Origin: CAZJAT01 sp964544145
GTDB lineage: Bacteria > Hydrothermota > 32-111
NCBI GenBank assembly: GCA_964544145.1
Contig: CAZJAT010000012.1
Span: forward strand, 1 to 57,274
Direction: 5' to 3'
DNA length: 57,274 nucleotides
Position 1 is the stretch's first letter. Every line of letters begins with the position of its first letter. Under the pieces are notes generated by a model, which searched no databases, was not told where the DNA came from, and saw only the letters and a list, made by a program, of their open reading frames with translations. A program made the position numbers and the translations under genes. Positions 42,261 through 50,516 of this stretch are shown in pieces.

Positions 42261-43811
42261 TTAAAGCGGAATATTCCCATGTTTCTTAAACGGATTTGTA
42301 TCTTCCTTATTTTTCAATATTTCCAATGCTTTAATAATCTTGAATCGTGTGATCTTAGGTTCTATAACATCTTCTATATAACCTCTGTAAGCAGCAGAAT
42401 AAGGGTTAGCAAACTTTTCCCTATAATCCTTTTCAAACTGCTCTGCAGTTTCTTCCTTATTGTCAGATTTTAAAATTTCCTTTGCGAATATAATTTCGAC
42501 TGCTCCCTTGGGTCCCATAACAGCAATTTCGGCTGTTGGCCATGCATAATTAATATCCCCGCGTATATGCTTTGAGGACATAACACAATAAGCTCCTCCA
42601 TATGCCTTTCTTAGAATAATAGTAATCTTAGGCACCGTTGCTTCAGCAAATGCATATAACAGTTTTGCTCCGGATTTTATAATACCGCCATGTTCCTGTT
42701 TGGTTCCAGGTAAGAATCCGGGAACATCTTCTAATACTACAATGGGAATGTTAAATGCATCACAGAATCTGACAAATCTGGCACCCTTTTCTGATGATGC
42801 TATATCAAGTGTTCCTGCAAGAGCTTTTGGCTGATTTGCTACAATACCTACTGAACGCCCATTAAACCTGGAAAAACCTATTACAATATTAGGTGCATAC
42901 AATGGCTGCACTTCCATAAAATCAGAATTGTCAACAATCAGATTGATTACATCCTTAACATCATAAGGCTTATTGGGATCATCGGGGACAATTCTATTTA
43001 AATCCGGCTCAATTCTATCATATGGATCCGAATTCTCAGCAATAGGTGGCTTTTCCTTTGAATTGAGGGGCAAAAATGACATCAATCTGCGAATCTGCTT
43101 AAGCACCTCTTCATCATTATCAAACATAAAATGTGCCACACCTGATTTGGAATTGTGTACTGTTGCTCCGCCCAAATCCTCTGTTGTAACATCTTCATTA
43201 AGTACAGTTTTCACTACCTTTGGTCCTGTTAGAAACATATATGATGATTTTTTAACCATAAAAACAAAATCTGTTATTGCCGGCGAATACACTGCACCAC
43301 CAGCACAAGGACCCATAATAGCGGATATCTGAGGGACAACACCGGAATACAGCACATTTCTCAGGAAGATATCTGCATATCCTGCCAATGATTCTATGCC
43401 CTCCTGTATCCGGGCTCCTCCTGAATCATTGAGACCGATTAGAGGTATACCGCTCTTTGCTGACATTTCCATGATTTTTACAATTTTTTCTGCAAAGGTC
43501 TCTGATAATGAACCTCCAAACACAGTGAAATCCTGAGAAAATACATAAACAGGTCTGTTATCAATTGTACCGAATCCGGTTATAACACCATCTCCATGAA
43601 TTTTATTGTTTTCTAAACCAAAATTATTGCATCTATGCAGTTTTAATGTGTCAAATTCCTCAAAAGATCCCTCATCCAGAAGCAGTTCAACACGTTCCCT
43701 TGCTGTTAATTTTCCTTTCAGATGCTGCTTCTCAATTCTCGCTTCTCCTCCGCCTTTATATGCTTCATCTTTCAACTTCTTTAAATTAAGCAATTTTTTT
43801 TCTAAACTCAC
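42261..43811 (-). CDS. mmdA: Methylmalonyl-CoA decarboxylase alpha (carboxyltransferase) subunit, GTG start
   Basis: This 516-residue protein of the PccB/MmdA acyl-CoA carboxyltransferase family moves the carboxyl group of methylmalonyl-CoA to biotin. The N- and C-terminal crotonase-like halves contain IMGPCAGGAVYSPAITDF and LRKAYGGAYCVMSSKHIRGD, the CoA and biotin oxyanion sites. The start is GTG, seven bases after AAAGGAG. Its neighbours mmdD, mmdC and mmdB identify a pump rather than a biotin-dependent carboxylase; no biotin carboxylase gene is present. Glutaconyl-CoA is a less likely substrate because that subunit is usually longer. Confidence 0.95.
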   Translation of the reverse strand: MSLEKKLLNLKKLKDEAYKGGGEARIEKQHLKGKLTARERVELLLDEGSFEEFDTLKLHRCNNFGLENNKIHGDGVITGFGTIDNRPVYVFSQDFTVFGGSLSETFAEKIVKIMEMSAKSGIPLIGLNDSGGARIQEGIESLAGYADIFLRNVLYSGVVPQISAIMGPCAGGAVYSPAITDFVFMVKKSSYMFLTGPKVVKTVLNEDVTTEDLGGATVHNSKSGVAHFMFDNDEEVLKQIRRLMSFLPLNSKEKPPIAENSDPYDRIEPDLNRIVPDDPNKPYDVKDVINLIVDNSDFMEVQPLYAPNIVIGFSRFNGRSVGIVANQPKALAGTLDIASSEKGARFVRFCDAFNIPIVVLEDVPGFLPGTKQEHGGIIKSGAKLLYAFAEATVPKITIILRKAYGGAYCVMSSKHIRGDINYAWPTAEIAVMGPKGAVEIIFAKEILKSDNKEETAEQFEKDYREKFANPYSAAYRGYIEDVIEPKITRFKIIKALEILKNKEDTNPFKKHGNIPL

Positions 43812-43839
43812 AAAAACTCCTTTTATATTAACTTATGAA

Positions 43840-43867
43840 ATACTATAACTCTAATGATTTTTGTCAA
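43840..43867 (-). promoter_or_regulatory. Promoter of the mmd operon
   Basis: TTGACA (43862-43867), 16 bp and TAGTAT (43840-43845) lie on the minus strand, about 25 bases before the AAAGGAG site of mmdA. Confidence 0.78.
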
Positions 43868-43886
43868 GGGGAAAAAAATGAAAATA

Positions 43887-45125
43887 TCAGTTTAATTCGT
43901 TTTCCAAAAGAAATTCTATCATTTCATATGAAATTGAGTCAGCAAAGAGTTGAGGATCATATACCTCACCGGCTTTTATCTTATCATAGGCATCTTCAAA
44001 ATATCCTTTAGCTTTAGAAATTTTTCCCATTTTCCCGTAAATCAAACCAATATAGTAGATTGCATAACAGAATTTGTCTTTCTTCTCAACTGCACTCTTG
44101 AAATAACCCAAAGCAATTGAATAGTCCATTTTGTTGAAGAAATATGAGCCAATAATAAAATCTATGTCTGGATCAAATATACCCTCAGCCTGAATGATCT
44201 TCATTAAATAATTGATTTTATGAATATCATCCTGCCTTGAATATATCACAAATAAAAGTCTGTATATTTCAATACTCTGTTCCCTGTTTAAATTCTGACT
44301 CATAAGGTGATGAGTTATTATCAGAGCATCATCATATTTCTTATCATGAAATAATCCAATAGCTTTTTTGAGACTGAATTCATTGATCTTACTGGATGGT
44401 AAACCACCTTCTTTGATAAAATACACCTTTTCTTCGCTGATCTTATAGTCAAATAGAGTATTAATAAAATATCTTACATTCTTCTCAGGAGTAAAGAATT
44501 TACCTTTCGGTTTTAAAATCCTGAATAATTCATCAATTATTGTTTTATGATGTTTCTCGCCGAAATGTGAAAGTTTTTCATCCATAATGCACATATCAAA
44601 TATATCTGAGAGAAAAGGCATTGACAGAGTTGCATTTACAGGATTAATCAATTGAATAATATCATTATTAAGTTGATAATATGACACCTTATTATCAAAG
44701 AAATCCAGGTCATTAACATTAGCCAATATCAAATCCTCATGTTTATAATGACCTTTTGTAAAATTACGTAGTAATTTAAATGAATTATTGAGAAAAAAGA
44801 GATTGACTTTTTTGGGCAATAGATCATGTTCCTTTAAAAGCAGAGCCAATGATGCAGCGAATTGACCGCTGTCATTTGCAATACATAGAACATTGAGTGA
44901 TTCTTTCTCGCTTTCACTTATTTTCGCTGTTACAAATTCCAACAATGCACGTCTCTTGAACAATGGATTACTTTTTCGGAAAATGTCAAAGATTATCTGT
45001 TCTTTGAAATCATCTATTTCACAATCAATATTGTCATAGAGATATGCAATCTTTTGCTCTAATATAATATTGATATTTAGAAAATAATCTTCATTTAATT
45101 GCGATAATAGTTGTTTAAATTCCAT
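43887..45125 (-). CDS. Degenerate CheR-type methyltransferase domain fused to TPR repeats
   Basis: This 412-residue soluble protein follows the CheR plan. It has a helical start, then LNVLCIANDSGQFAASLALLLKE at the position of the SAM-binding GCSTGEE segment, NLFFLNNSFKLLRN at the usual GTDIS position, and FDMCIMDEKLSHFGEKHHKTIIDELFRILKPKGKFFTPE at the end. The glycine and acidic SAM contacts are missing, so methylation is unlikely. Residues about 255-390 are TPR-like repeats (NKMDYSIALGYFKSAVEK, AIYYIGLIYGKMGK). It may be a scaffold derived from a CheR-TPR protein. No chemotaxis gene is nearby. It has its own promoter with a -10 box six bases before the ATG and no ribosome-binding site. Confidence 0.68.
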   Translation of the reverse strand: MEFKQLLSQLNEDYFLNINIILEQKIAYLYDNIDCEIDDFKEQIIFDIFRKSNPLFKRRALLEFVTAKISESEKESLNVLCIANDSGQFAASLALLLKEHDLLPKKVNLFFLNNSFKLLRNFTKGHYKHEDLILANVNDLDFFDNKVSYYQLNNDIIQLINPVNATLSMPFLSDIFDMCIMDEKLSHFGEKHHKTIIDELFRILKPKGKFFTPEKNVRYFINTLFDYKISEEKVYFIKEGGLPSSKINEFSLKKAIGLFHDKKYDDALIITHHLMSQNLNREQSIEIYRLLFVIYSRQDDIHKINYLMKIIQAEGIFDPDIDFIIGSYFFNKMDYSIALGYFKSAVEKKDKFCYAIYYIGLIYGKMGKISKAKGYFEDAYDKIKAGEVYDPQLFADSISYEMIEFLLENELN

Positions 45126-45131
45126 TATTAA

Positions 45132-45160
45132 ATTAAATCATAAAAATTCAATTTATGCAA
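45132..45160 (-). promoter_or_regulatory. Promoter giving a predicted leaderless mRNA for the CheR-TPR protein
   Basis: TTGCAT (45155-45160), 17 bp and TTTAAT (45132-45137) are followed by TTAATA and the ATG at 45125. It is weaker than the others because both boxes are non-consensus. Confidence 0.4.
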
Positions 45161-45161
45161 G

Positions 45162-47546
45162 TTATATCTTTTCAAGTAAAACACCATTATTATATTTGAT
45201 TTTTATGTGATCTCCTTTTTGTATATTTGAAGTGATAATCTCATGCGAAAGTTTATTTTCAACAATGCTCTGTATTAATCTATTCACAGGTCTCGCTCCA
45301 TATTCAATCTGATATCCTGCTGATGCAATATAATCAATAATTGTGTCATCAAATTCAATATCAATACCATATTGCTTGGTTCTGTCTGATAATTTTCGGA
45401 CTTGCAATTTGACAATATCCCTTAATTCATCATTATTCAGTGTTGTGAATACAACAATTTCATCAATTCTGTTAATAAATTCCGGTTTAAAATGATTTTT
45501 AACTGCATTATTTATGTCTGTGCTGATCTGCTCAAAACTGCTGTTGAAATCGGTCTCATATGTACCAATATTTGATGTCATTATAATTATGCAATTCCTG
45601 AAATCAACTACATGTCCCTGACTATCCGTCAATCTTCCATCATCCATAACTTGAAGCAGTATATTATATACATCGGGATGCGCTTTTTCAATCTCGTCAA
45701 GTAATATAACGGAGAATGGTTTTCTTCTGACTGGTTCGGTTAATTGACCCCCTTCCTCAAATCCCACATATCCCGGAGGCGCTCCAATGAGACGGGATAC
45801 TGAGAATTTTTCCATATATTCGCTCATATCTATACGGACCATTGCATCTTCACTGTCAAACAAGGTTAATGCCAGGGCCTTTACCAGTTCAGTCTTTCCG
45901 ACACCTGTAGGTCCTACAAACAGAAAAGAACCTATCGGTCTGTCCGGGTCTGATAACCCTGCCCTTGACCGTCTGATTGCATTGGACACCGAATTAACTG
46001 CATTATCCTGCCCAATTACCCTCTGATGAAGGATATTCTCCAATTCCATAAGCTTTTCCGATTCTGTTCGCAGCATTCTGCTGACAGGAATACCTGTCCA
46101 TTCAGATATGATTTGTGCTACTAATTCTCCATTTACCTCATCTTTTATATCCTGTTCATTTCTCCACTTTTTCTTTGCTTTCACAAGGTCTTCCTGTAAT
46201 ATATCGCTTTCCTTTTTCAATTCAGCAGCCCTTTCATAATCCTTTCTTCTAGCAGCTGCTTCTCCTGCATGTCCAAGATCCTTTAGCTTTCTCTCCATTT
46301 CCTTCAATTCATCAGGCATTGAATAGATATTGATCTTCAATCTGGCAGCTGCTTCATCAATTAAATCAACAGCTTTATCGGGCAATTTTCTTTCTGTTAA
46401 ATAACGCTTTGATAATTTAGCAGCATTTATAATTGCTTCATCAGATATAATAACCTTATGATGTTCTTCATATCGGCTTCTTAATCCTCGTAGTATTTCA
46501 ATTGTATCATCAACAGAGGGTTCATTAACCATAACTGGCTGAAACCGTCTCTCCAATGCTCCATCCTTTTCAATGTATTTCCTGTATTCATCAAGAGTAG
46601 TTGCTCCTATTGTCTGCATCTCACCTCTTGCTAAGGCAGGCTTCAGCATATTTGATGCATCTATGGCACCCTCAGCTTTACCAGCTCCCACAATTGTATG
46701 CAATTCATCTATAAATAGAATTATCTTTCCCTGCGAATTCACTATCTCATTTATTATCAATTTTAACCTCTGCTCAAACTCTCCCCTGAATTGAGTGCCT
46801 GCAATCAATGCACCAACATCAAGTGATACAATCTTTCTGTTTTTCAGATTTTCAGGTACATCTTGATTAACAATTCTAATTGCTAAGCCCTCTGCAATTG
46901 CTGTCTTACCTACACCGGGTTCACCTATTAGTACAGGATTGTTTTTGGTTCTTCTAGACAATATCTGTATAACACGCATTATTTCCTTTTCCCTGCCAAT
47001 AACGGGATCAAGCTTATTCTTTTCAGCCAATTCAGTGAAGTCCCTAGTGTATTTCTTCAGAATATCATAATTTGATTCAGCATCTTCACCTGTAACACGT
47101 TGATTACCACGCAATTCCTGCAAAACTGCATATACCTTTTCTTTTGTCATCCCATAATGTTTAAAGATTGTGTTTATCGGTATATTCCCTATATCAAACA
47201 TTGCTATAAGCAGATGTTCACTGCCGATATATTCATCTTTCATTCTCACCCGTTCGCTATCAGCATTATTTAGTACCTGTTCAGTATCAAATGTCATATA
47301 TATCTGATATTGTCCCCCATGCTCAATCATAGGTAATTTGCTTAATTCATTCTCAATATCATGTTCAAACTGAGATATATTAATATCCATTTTGCTGAGT
47401 ATCATTGCAACTGAGCCATCCTTGTTTTCAGCTAAACCCTTCAGCAAATGTAAAGGTGTCATTTCAGTATGATTTCTTTTCTTTATAGCATCCTGTGCAG
47501 CACTAAGTGCATTCCTTGCACCTTGTGTCCATTTTTCATAATTCAT
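45162..47546 (-). CDS. Clp/Hsp100 AAA+ unfoldase (ClpB/ClpC type, short middle domain)
   Basis: This 794-residue class 1 Hsp100 unfolds or disaggregates proteins using two AAA+ rings. The N domain (1-145) is double Clp-N. Walker A1 GEPGVGKT is at 208-215, and Walker A2 GPTGVGKT at 545-552 with ILLDEIEKAHPD and the C-terminal D2-small domain. The middle region (about 405-475) is short, with a UVR-like AARRKDYERAAELKKE as in ClpC, whereas ClpB has a coiled coil twice that length. I see no ClpP-docking [LIV]GF loop after the second Walker B, and the C-terminal domain looks ClpB-like. Either name could be used, so no symbol is given. The start at 47546 has AAGGAG seven bases upstream. Confidence 0.93.
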   Translation of the reverse strand: MNYEKWTQGARNALSAAQDAIKKRNHTEMTPLHLLKGLAENKDGSVAMILSKMDINISQFEHDIENELSKLPMIEHGGQYQIYMTFDTEQVLNNADSERVRMKDEYIGSEHLLIAMFDIGNIPINTIFKHYGMTKEKVYAVLQELRGNQRVTGEDAESNYDILKKYTRDFTELAEKNKLDPVIGREKEIMRVIQILSRRTKNNPVLIGEPGVGKTAIAEGLAIRIVNQDVPENLKNRKIVSLDVGALIAGTQFRGEFEQRLKLIINEIVNSQGKIILFIDELHTIVGAGKAEGAIDASNMLKPALARGEMQTIGATTLDEYRKYIEKDGALERRFQPVMVNEPSVDDTIEILRGLRSRYEEHHKVIISDEAIINAAKLSKRYLTERKLPDKAVDLIDEAAARLKINIYSMPDELKEMERKLKDLGHAGEAAARRKDYERAAELKKESDILQEDLVKAKKKWRNEQDIKDEVNGELVAQIISEWTGIPVSRMLRTESEKLMELENILHQRVIGQDNAVNSVSNAIRRSRAGLSDPDRPIGSFLFVGPTGVGKTELVKALALTLFDSEDAMVRIDMSEYMEKFSVSRLIGAPPGYVGFEEGGQLTEPVRRKPFSVILLDEIEKAHPDVYNILLQVMDDGRLTDSQGHVVDFRNCIIIMTSNIGTYETDFNSSFEQISTDINNAVKNHFKPEFINRIDEIVVFTTLNNDELRDIVKLQVRKLSDRTKQYGIDIEFDDTIIDYIASAGYQIEYGARPVNRLIQSIVENKLSHEIITSNIQKGDHIKIKYNNGVLLEKI

Positions 47547-47572
47547 TTGATTACTCCTTATTATTGTTAGAA

Positions 47573-47600
47573 AATATAATTGATACTTAAATATTGTCAA
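47573..47600 (-). promoter_or_regulatory. Promoter of the Clp unfoldase gene
   Basis: TTGACA (47595-47600), 16 bp and TATATT (47573-47578) lie on the minus strand. It is divergent from the surface-locus promoter. The two -35 boxes form an inverted repeat (ATTGTCAAG 47593-47601, CTTGACAAT 47620-47628). No CIRCE or heat-shock sigma box was seen. Confidence 0.72.
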
Positions 47601-47620
47601 GTTTATCATAATGTTTTTGC

Positions 47621-47649
47621 TTGACAATAATTACATTTATATATATATT
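47621..47649 (+). promoter_or_regulatory. Promoter giving a predicted leaderless mRNA for the surface-structure locus
   Basis: TTGACA (47621-47626), 17 bp and TATATT (47644-47649) are followed by ATTTAA and the ATG at 47656. The predicted start point is the start codon. There is no Shine-Dalgarno. Confidence 0.6.
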
Positions 47650-47655
47650 ATTTAA

Positions 47656-48981
47656 ATGGGAGATAATTTAAAGATATTGATAACTGATGATCAGGCAGTA
47701 TTCTCTGATACACTGAAAGAATCCCTTCTTATGCTTGGATATACTGTCTTTCAGGCATTTACAGGAGAAACTGCTATTGATATTATGCATGAACATAAAA
47801 TAGATGTTATATTCCTTGATGTATTTTTACCGGATGTAAATGGATTTGATTTGATAAAAAAGATTCAGACTGAACGCGAGAAATGTGAAATAATAATTAT
47901 GACATCATATGCCAAATCGGATTTCATAAAACGCTCATTGAGAAGTGGCTCCTATTTCCTGCCTAAACCATTTAAAATTGAGGATTTAACAAGCATTCTA
48001 AAAAAAATAGAAAAACAGATGAAACCAGAAGGCAAAAAAGGAACAGAGAAAGCTTATATTCAAAAAGATGTGTATTTAAGAAGTAAATCATCTATAATAA
48101 ATAATGCATTAAAGCAGGCAGATAAATATGCACAATCAGACACCACAGTGCTAATATCAGGCGAGAAAGGTACAGGGAGACAGAAACTAGCGCGTTATAT
48201 TCATTCAAACTCATTGAGGAAGAGAAATAATTTTATTATTTTCAAATGCAATAATTTACCATCCGCACTATTGCAGTTTCACATATTCGGTTATGAGAAA
48301 AACGCATTCAAGGGAGCAAATAAAAGAAAATACGGTTTGATAGAAATTGCTGATAATTCAACCTTGTATTTTGAAGATTATAATTTACTGCCTTTAAATG
48401 TACAGACAGAAATAATGAATTTTATTGAGAACAAGTCTTTTAGGAGAATCGGCAGTTCAGAACAAATCAGTGCAAATGTGAGGATTATGGCTTCCATTAG
48501 AGAGGATGCTGAAAAAGCTCAGCCCGATGATTTACCGGTTTACAAATCTCTCTCTCAGTCAATAATAAATCTTCCGCCTTTAAAGAAACGTATGGAAGAC
48601 ATGGAGATACTTATTGAAGGTATACTTGCAGAATACAATATTTCCTATAAAGATTTCCTCATTGATGCGTCTGTTTTAAATATAATGAAAAAGTACAATT
48701 GGCCTGGCAACATTTTCGAGCTTGAGGACATTATCAGTGATTCACTGCATCTTACATCAGGTAAAGGTATGTTTATTGGGAACATCCCTGTTCACATAAT
48801 AACATTTGAGGGCGGTTCAGTGAAAAAAGATTTTACATTGAATGATATCGAAAAACAGCATATATTAAATATATTAATCAAATCTGAAGGTAATAAAGCA
48901 AAGGCTTCACGCCTTTTGGGAATTGACAGAAAAACATTATACAGAAAGATTCAGAAATTCAATTTAGAGGGTTTTAAATGA
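47656..48981 (+). CDS. NtrC-family response regulator with degenerate AAA+ domain
   Basis: This 441-residue protein has an intact receiver (D11, D12, phospho-acceptor D55, T83, K104), an AAA+ domain and a Fis-type helix-turn-helix at the C terminus (EGNKAKASRLLGIDRKTLYRKIQKF). The AAA+ part is ruined. The Walker A lysine is Arg (GEKGTGRQ, R175), the sigma-54 contact GAFTGA is NAFKGA (216-221), Walker B reads TLYFED instead of a DE pair, and the arginine-finger segment is VYKSLSQS rather than FREDLYYR. It should bind DNA and respond to phosphorylation but not activate sigma-54 by ATP hydrolysis. It is the first gene of the surface locus and overlaps the next by four bases. Confidence 0.88.
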   Translation: MGDNLKILITDDQAVFSDTLKESLLMLGYTVFQAFTGETAIDIMHEHKIDVIFLDVFLPDVNGFDLIKKIQTEREKCEIIIMTSYAKSDFIKRSLRSGSYFLPKPFKIEDLTSILKKIEKQMKPEGKKGTEKAYIQKDVYLRSKSSIINNALKQADKYAQSDTTVLISGEKGTGRQKLARYIHSNSLRKRNNFIIFKCNNLPSALLQFHIFGYEKNAFKGANKRKYGLIEIADNSTLYFEDYNLLPLNVQTEIMNFIENKSFRRIGSSEQISANVRIMASIREDAEKAQPDDLPVYKSLSQSIINLPPLKKRMEDMEILIEGILAEYNISYKDFLIDASVLNIMKKYNWPGNIFELEDIISDSLHLTSGKGMFIGNIPVHIITFEGGSVKKDFTLNDIEKQHILNILIKSEGNKAKASRLLGIDRKTLYRKIQKFNLEGFK

Positions 48982-49361
48982 AACAAAACATAAATATGGC
49001 TATTCTTTGTAATGATAATCATATAATAAACAGATTAAAGGATGACTTTAAAACAATTGATGTTTTTGATAATTATATGAAACTTACCATATCATCTCAA
49101 ATAAAAAAATATGCCCTTATCATATTCGATTCAATGATTATGCCTTTCTTTAATGAGCCGAAATTAATTGGTGCAATCAATCAACAGAATAGAGAAACAA
49201 GGATTATTTGCATTTTAAGGGATAGTGACATTGAATTCCTGAGACGCATACATGATTCAAATCATGTATGTTATGTACTTGAATATCCTGTAAATTTTAC
49301 ACATTTGAATGATATAATAAATAACATTCTTGAATCAAGAAATTTATGTATAAAAAAATAA
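48978..49361 (+). CDS. Small degenerate receiver-like protein
   Basis: This 127-residue protein has the alternating strand/helix pattern of a receiver domain. An Asp is kept at about residue 51 (YALIIFDSMIMP), but one extra residue separates it from MP. The conserved Lys before Pro is replaced (VLEYPVNF), and the N-terminal acidic pair is CNDN. Phosphorylation is therefore doubtful, and it resembles atypical receivers that bind partners constitutively. It overlaps the NtrC-like gene by four bases and the next gene by 16, so it is expected to act with that regulator. It is otherwise unrecognised. Confidence 0.6.
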   Translation: MKQNINMAILCNDNHIINRLKDDFKTIDVFDNYMKLTISSQIKKYALIIFDSMIMPFFNEPKLIGAINQQNRETRIICILRDSDIEFLRRIHDSNHVCYVLEYPVNFTHLNDIINNILESRNLCIKK

Positions 49362-49810
49362 TTTTACATTTCATTATCTTATTAACTGCAGTAATTATAA
49401 ACTCTGCAGACAACTCATCTTGCAGAGATTCAGATTTTATGCAATTGCATATCACCCGCAATGTGCTTGATTTTGGAGAAATTGAACCGGAACATGGAGA
49501 ATTAATTCAGAATAATGCTGTTACGCTTAAGGTATATTCAGATGTCAATTGGATGCTGATGATATACTCTGATGATGATCTTGTCTCTGACCAAGGAATG
49601 ATAATACCCTTGAATCAATTAGGTATACGTACATTTAACTCATCATTCCGATATCTTGAAACCGGGCAATCAGTAATCATTGCATCAGGATTACCCACAA
49701 GCACTGAAGGAGAAGAAATAATACTTGATTTCAAATTGATTCTCGGACAATATAATACAGCAGGCAGATACAACACACGTCTTTCACTTGAATTAATATC
49801 AGCTTTTTAG
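49346..49810 (+). CDS. Small secreted beta-rich protein, probable minor surface subunit
   Basis: This 154-residue protein has a signal peptide (about 1-20, MYKKIILHFIILLTAVIINS) and a beta-rich mature part. It shares a pattern with the 194-residue protein downstream: an early DFGE/FDLG strand, a W-x-L-x-[IV]-x-S-D-x-D turn (NWMLMIYSDDDL here), and a final D-[FY]-x-L strand pair. The two look like paralogous subunits, this one shorter and probably minor. Its start overlaps the small receiver-like gene by 16 bases. No match to a named pilin is claimed. Confidence 0.6.
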   Translation: MYKKIILHFIILLTAVIINSADNSSCRDSDFMQLHITRNVLDFGEIEPEHGELIQNNAVTLKVYSDVNWMLMIYSDDDLVSDQGMIIPLNQLGIRTFNSSFRYLETGQSVIIASGLPTSTEGEEIILDFKLILGQYNTAGRYNTRLSLELISAF

Positions 49811-49819
49811 GAAATTAAT

Positions 49820-49918
49820 ATGAAGACAATAATAATAATCAATATATATATTGTTTTGCCAGCTATTGCAATAAATAAAATTGATATAAAAAAAGATCTA
49901 ATACAGGAGGTATTATGA
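49820..49918 (+). CDS. 32-residue micro-ORF coupled to the major subunit gene
   Basis: This frame has a plausible ribosome-binding site (AGGA, seven bases upstream) and encodes a hydrophobic, signal-like start (MKTIIIINIYIVLPAIAINK) with a short charged tail. Its TGA overlaps the next ATG as ATGA, so translation can pass directly to the major subunit gene. The major gene's AGGAGG lies inside the last codons of this ORF. It could be a small membrane peptide, a translational coupler, or the remains of a third subunit's signal peptide. Confidence 0.45.
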   Translation: MKTIIIINIYIVLPAIAINKIDIKKDLIQEVL

Positions 49919-50499
49919 CAAGTAACAAAACTAGGTATGTTTTACTGTCCCTTCTGATCATTGCATTTGCTATTCCGGCATTTGCACTTGGACAGAATGC
50001 AGGAAGCAGCCCTATTACAAATGACCTTACAGTAACAGTGAGGATACCTACGCGAGTCGGTATCGATCTGTCTGGCGGAAACATTGTATTTGACCTTGGT
50101 GACGCATCAGTAACATATCCGCCAGCCTCATTCCCCGGCTATTACATGCCCACTACACCGGTTGCATCACCAAATGTACCATTATCGGTATTCTGTAATG
50201 TAGCTGCCGGCTGGAATCTTACTGTTCAGTCAGATGGTGATTTTGATGCATCATTACCCGTTTCTCAGCTATTCTATGCTGATGCAGGCGAAGCTCAGAC
50301 AGCTGACGGTTCAGCTGCCCCTGGTGGCAATTGGGTCGCTTTCTCAGCTGCCGCACCGACTGCAGTAGCATCTGATGTGAGTAGAACCACTGGTTGGGAT
50401 GCTTACAATCAGGATTATGAATTGCAGATTACAGGCAATGAGGCTTCACTTGATCCCGGAGTATTTGTAACAATAACCTATACAATTACTTCGCTTTAA
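49915..50499 (+). CDS. Probable major secreted subunit (pilin-like, beta-sandwich)
   Basis: This 194-residue protein has a signal peptide (about 1-25, cleavage near AFA-LG). The mature part contains no lysine, one cysteine, and many Ala, Gly, Pro, Ser and Thr residues. A GWNLTVQSDGDF stretch and a closing GVFVTITYTIT strand fit an immunoglobulin-like or spore-coat-U-like subunit. Codon composition is visibly more GC-rich than its neighbours, and it has the best ribosome-binding site in the locus (AGGAGG, seven bases), suggesting high expression. The next gene is a chaperone-like protein. I infer a polymerising surface subunit; no family name is secure. Confidence 0.62.
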   Translation: MTSNKTRYVLLSLLIIAFAIPAFALGQNAGSSPITNDLTVTVRIPTRVGIDLSGGNIVFDLGDASVTYPPASFPGYYMPTTPVASPNVPLSVFCNVAAGWNLTVQSDGDFDASLPVSQLFYADAGEAQTADGSAAPGGNWVAFSAAAPTAVASDVSRTTGWDAYNQDYELQITGNEASLDPGVFVTITYTITSL

Positions 50500-50516
50500 T
50501 TCATATTGGAGGCGGG

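Noticed and set aside
47573..47649. CIRCE heat-shock operator upstream of the Clp gene
   Set aside because: The inverted repeat is ATTGTCAAG-N18-CTTGACAAT, not the TTAGCACTC-N9-GAGTGCTAA consensus; it is explained by two -35 boxes.
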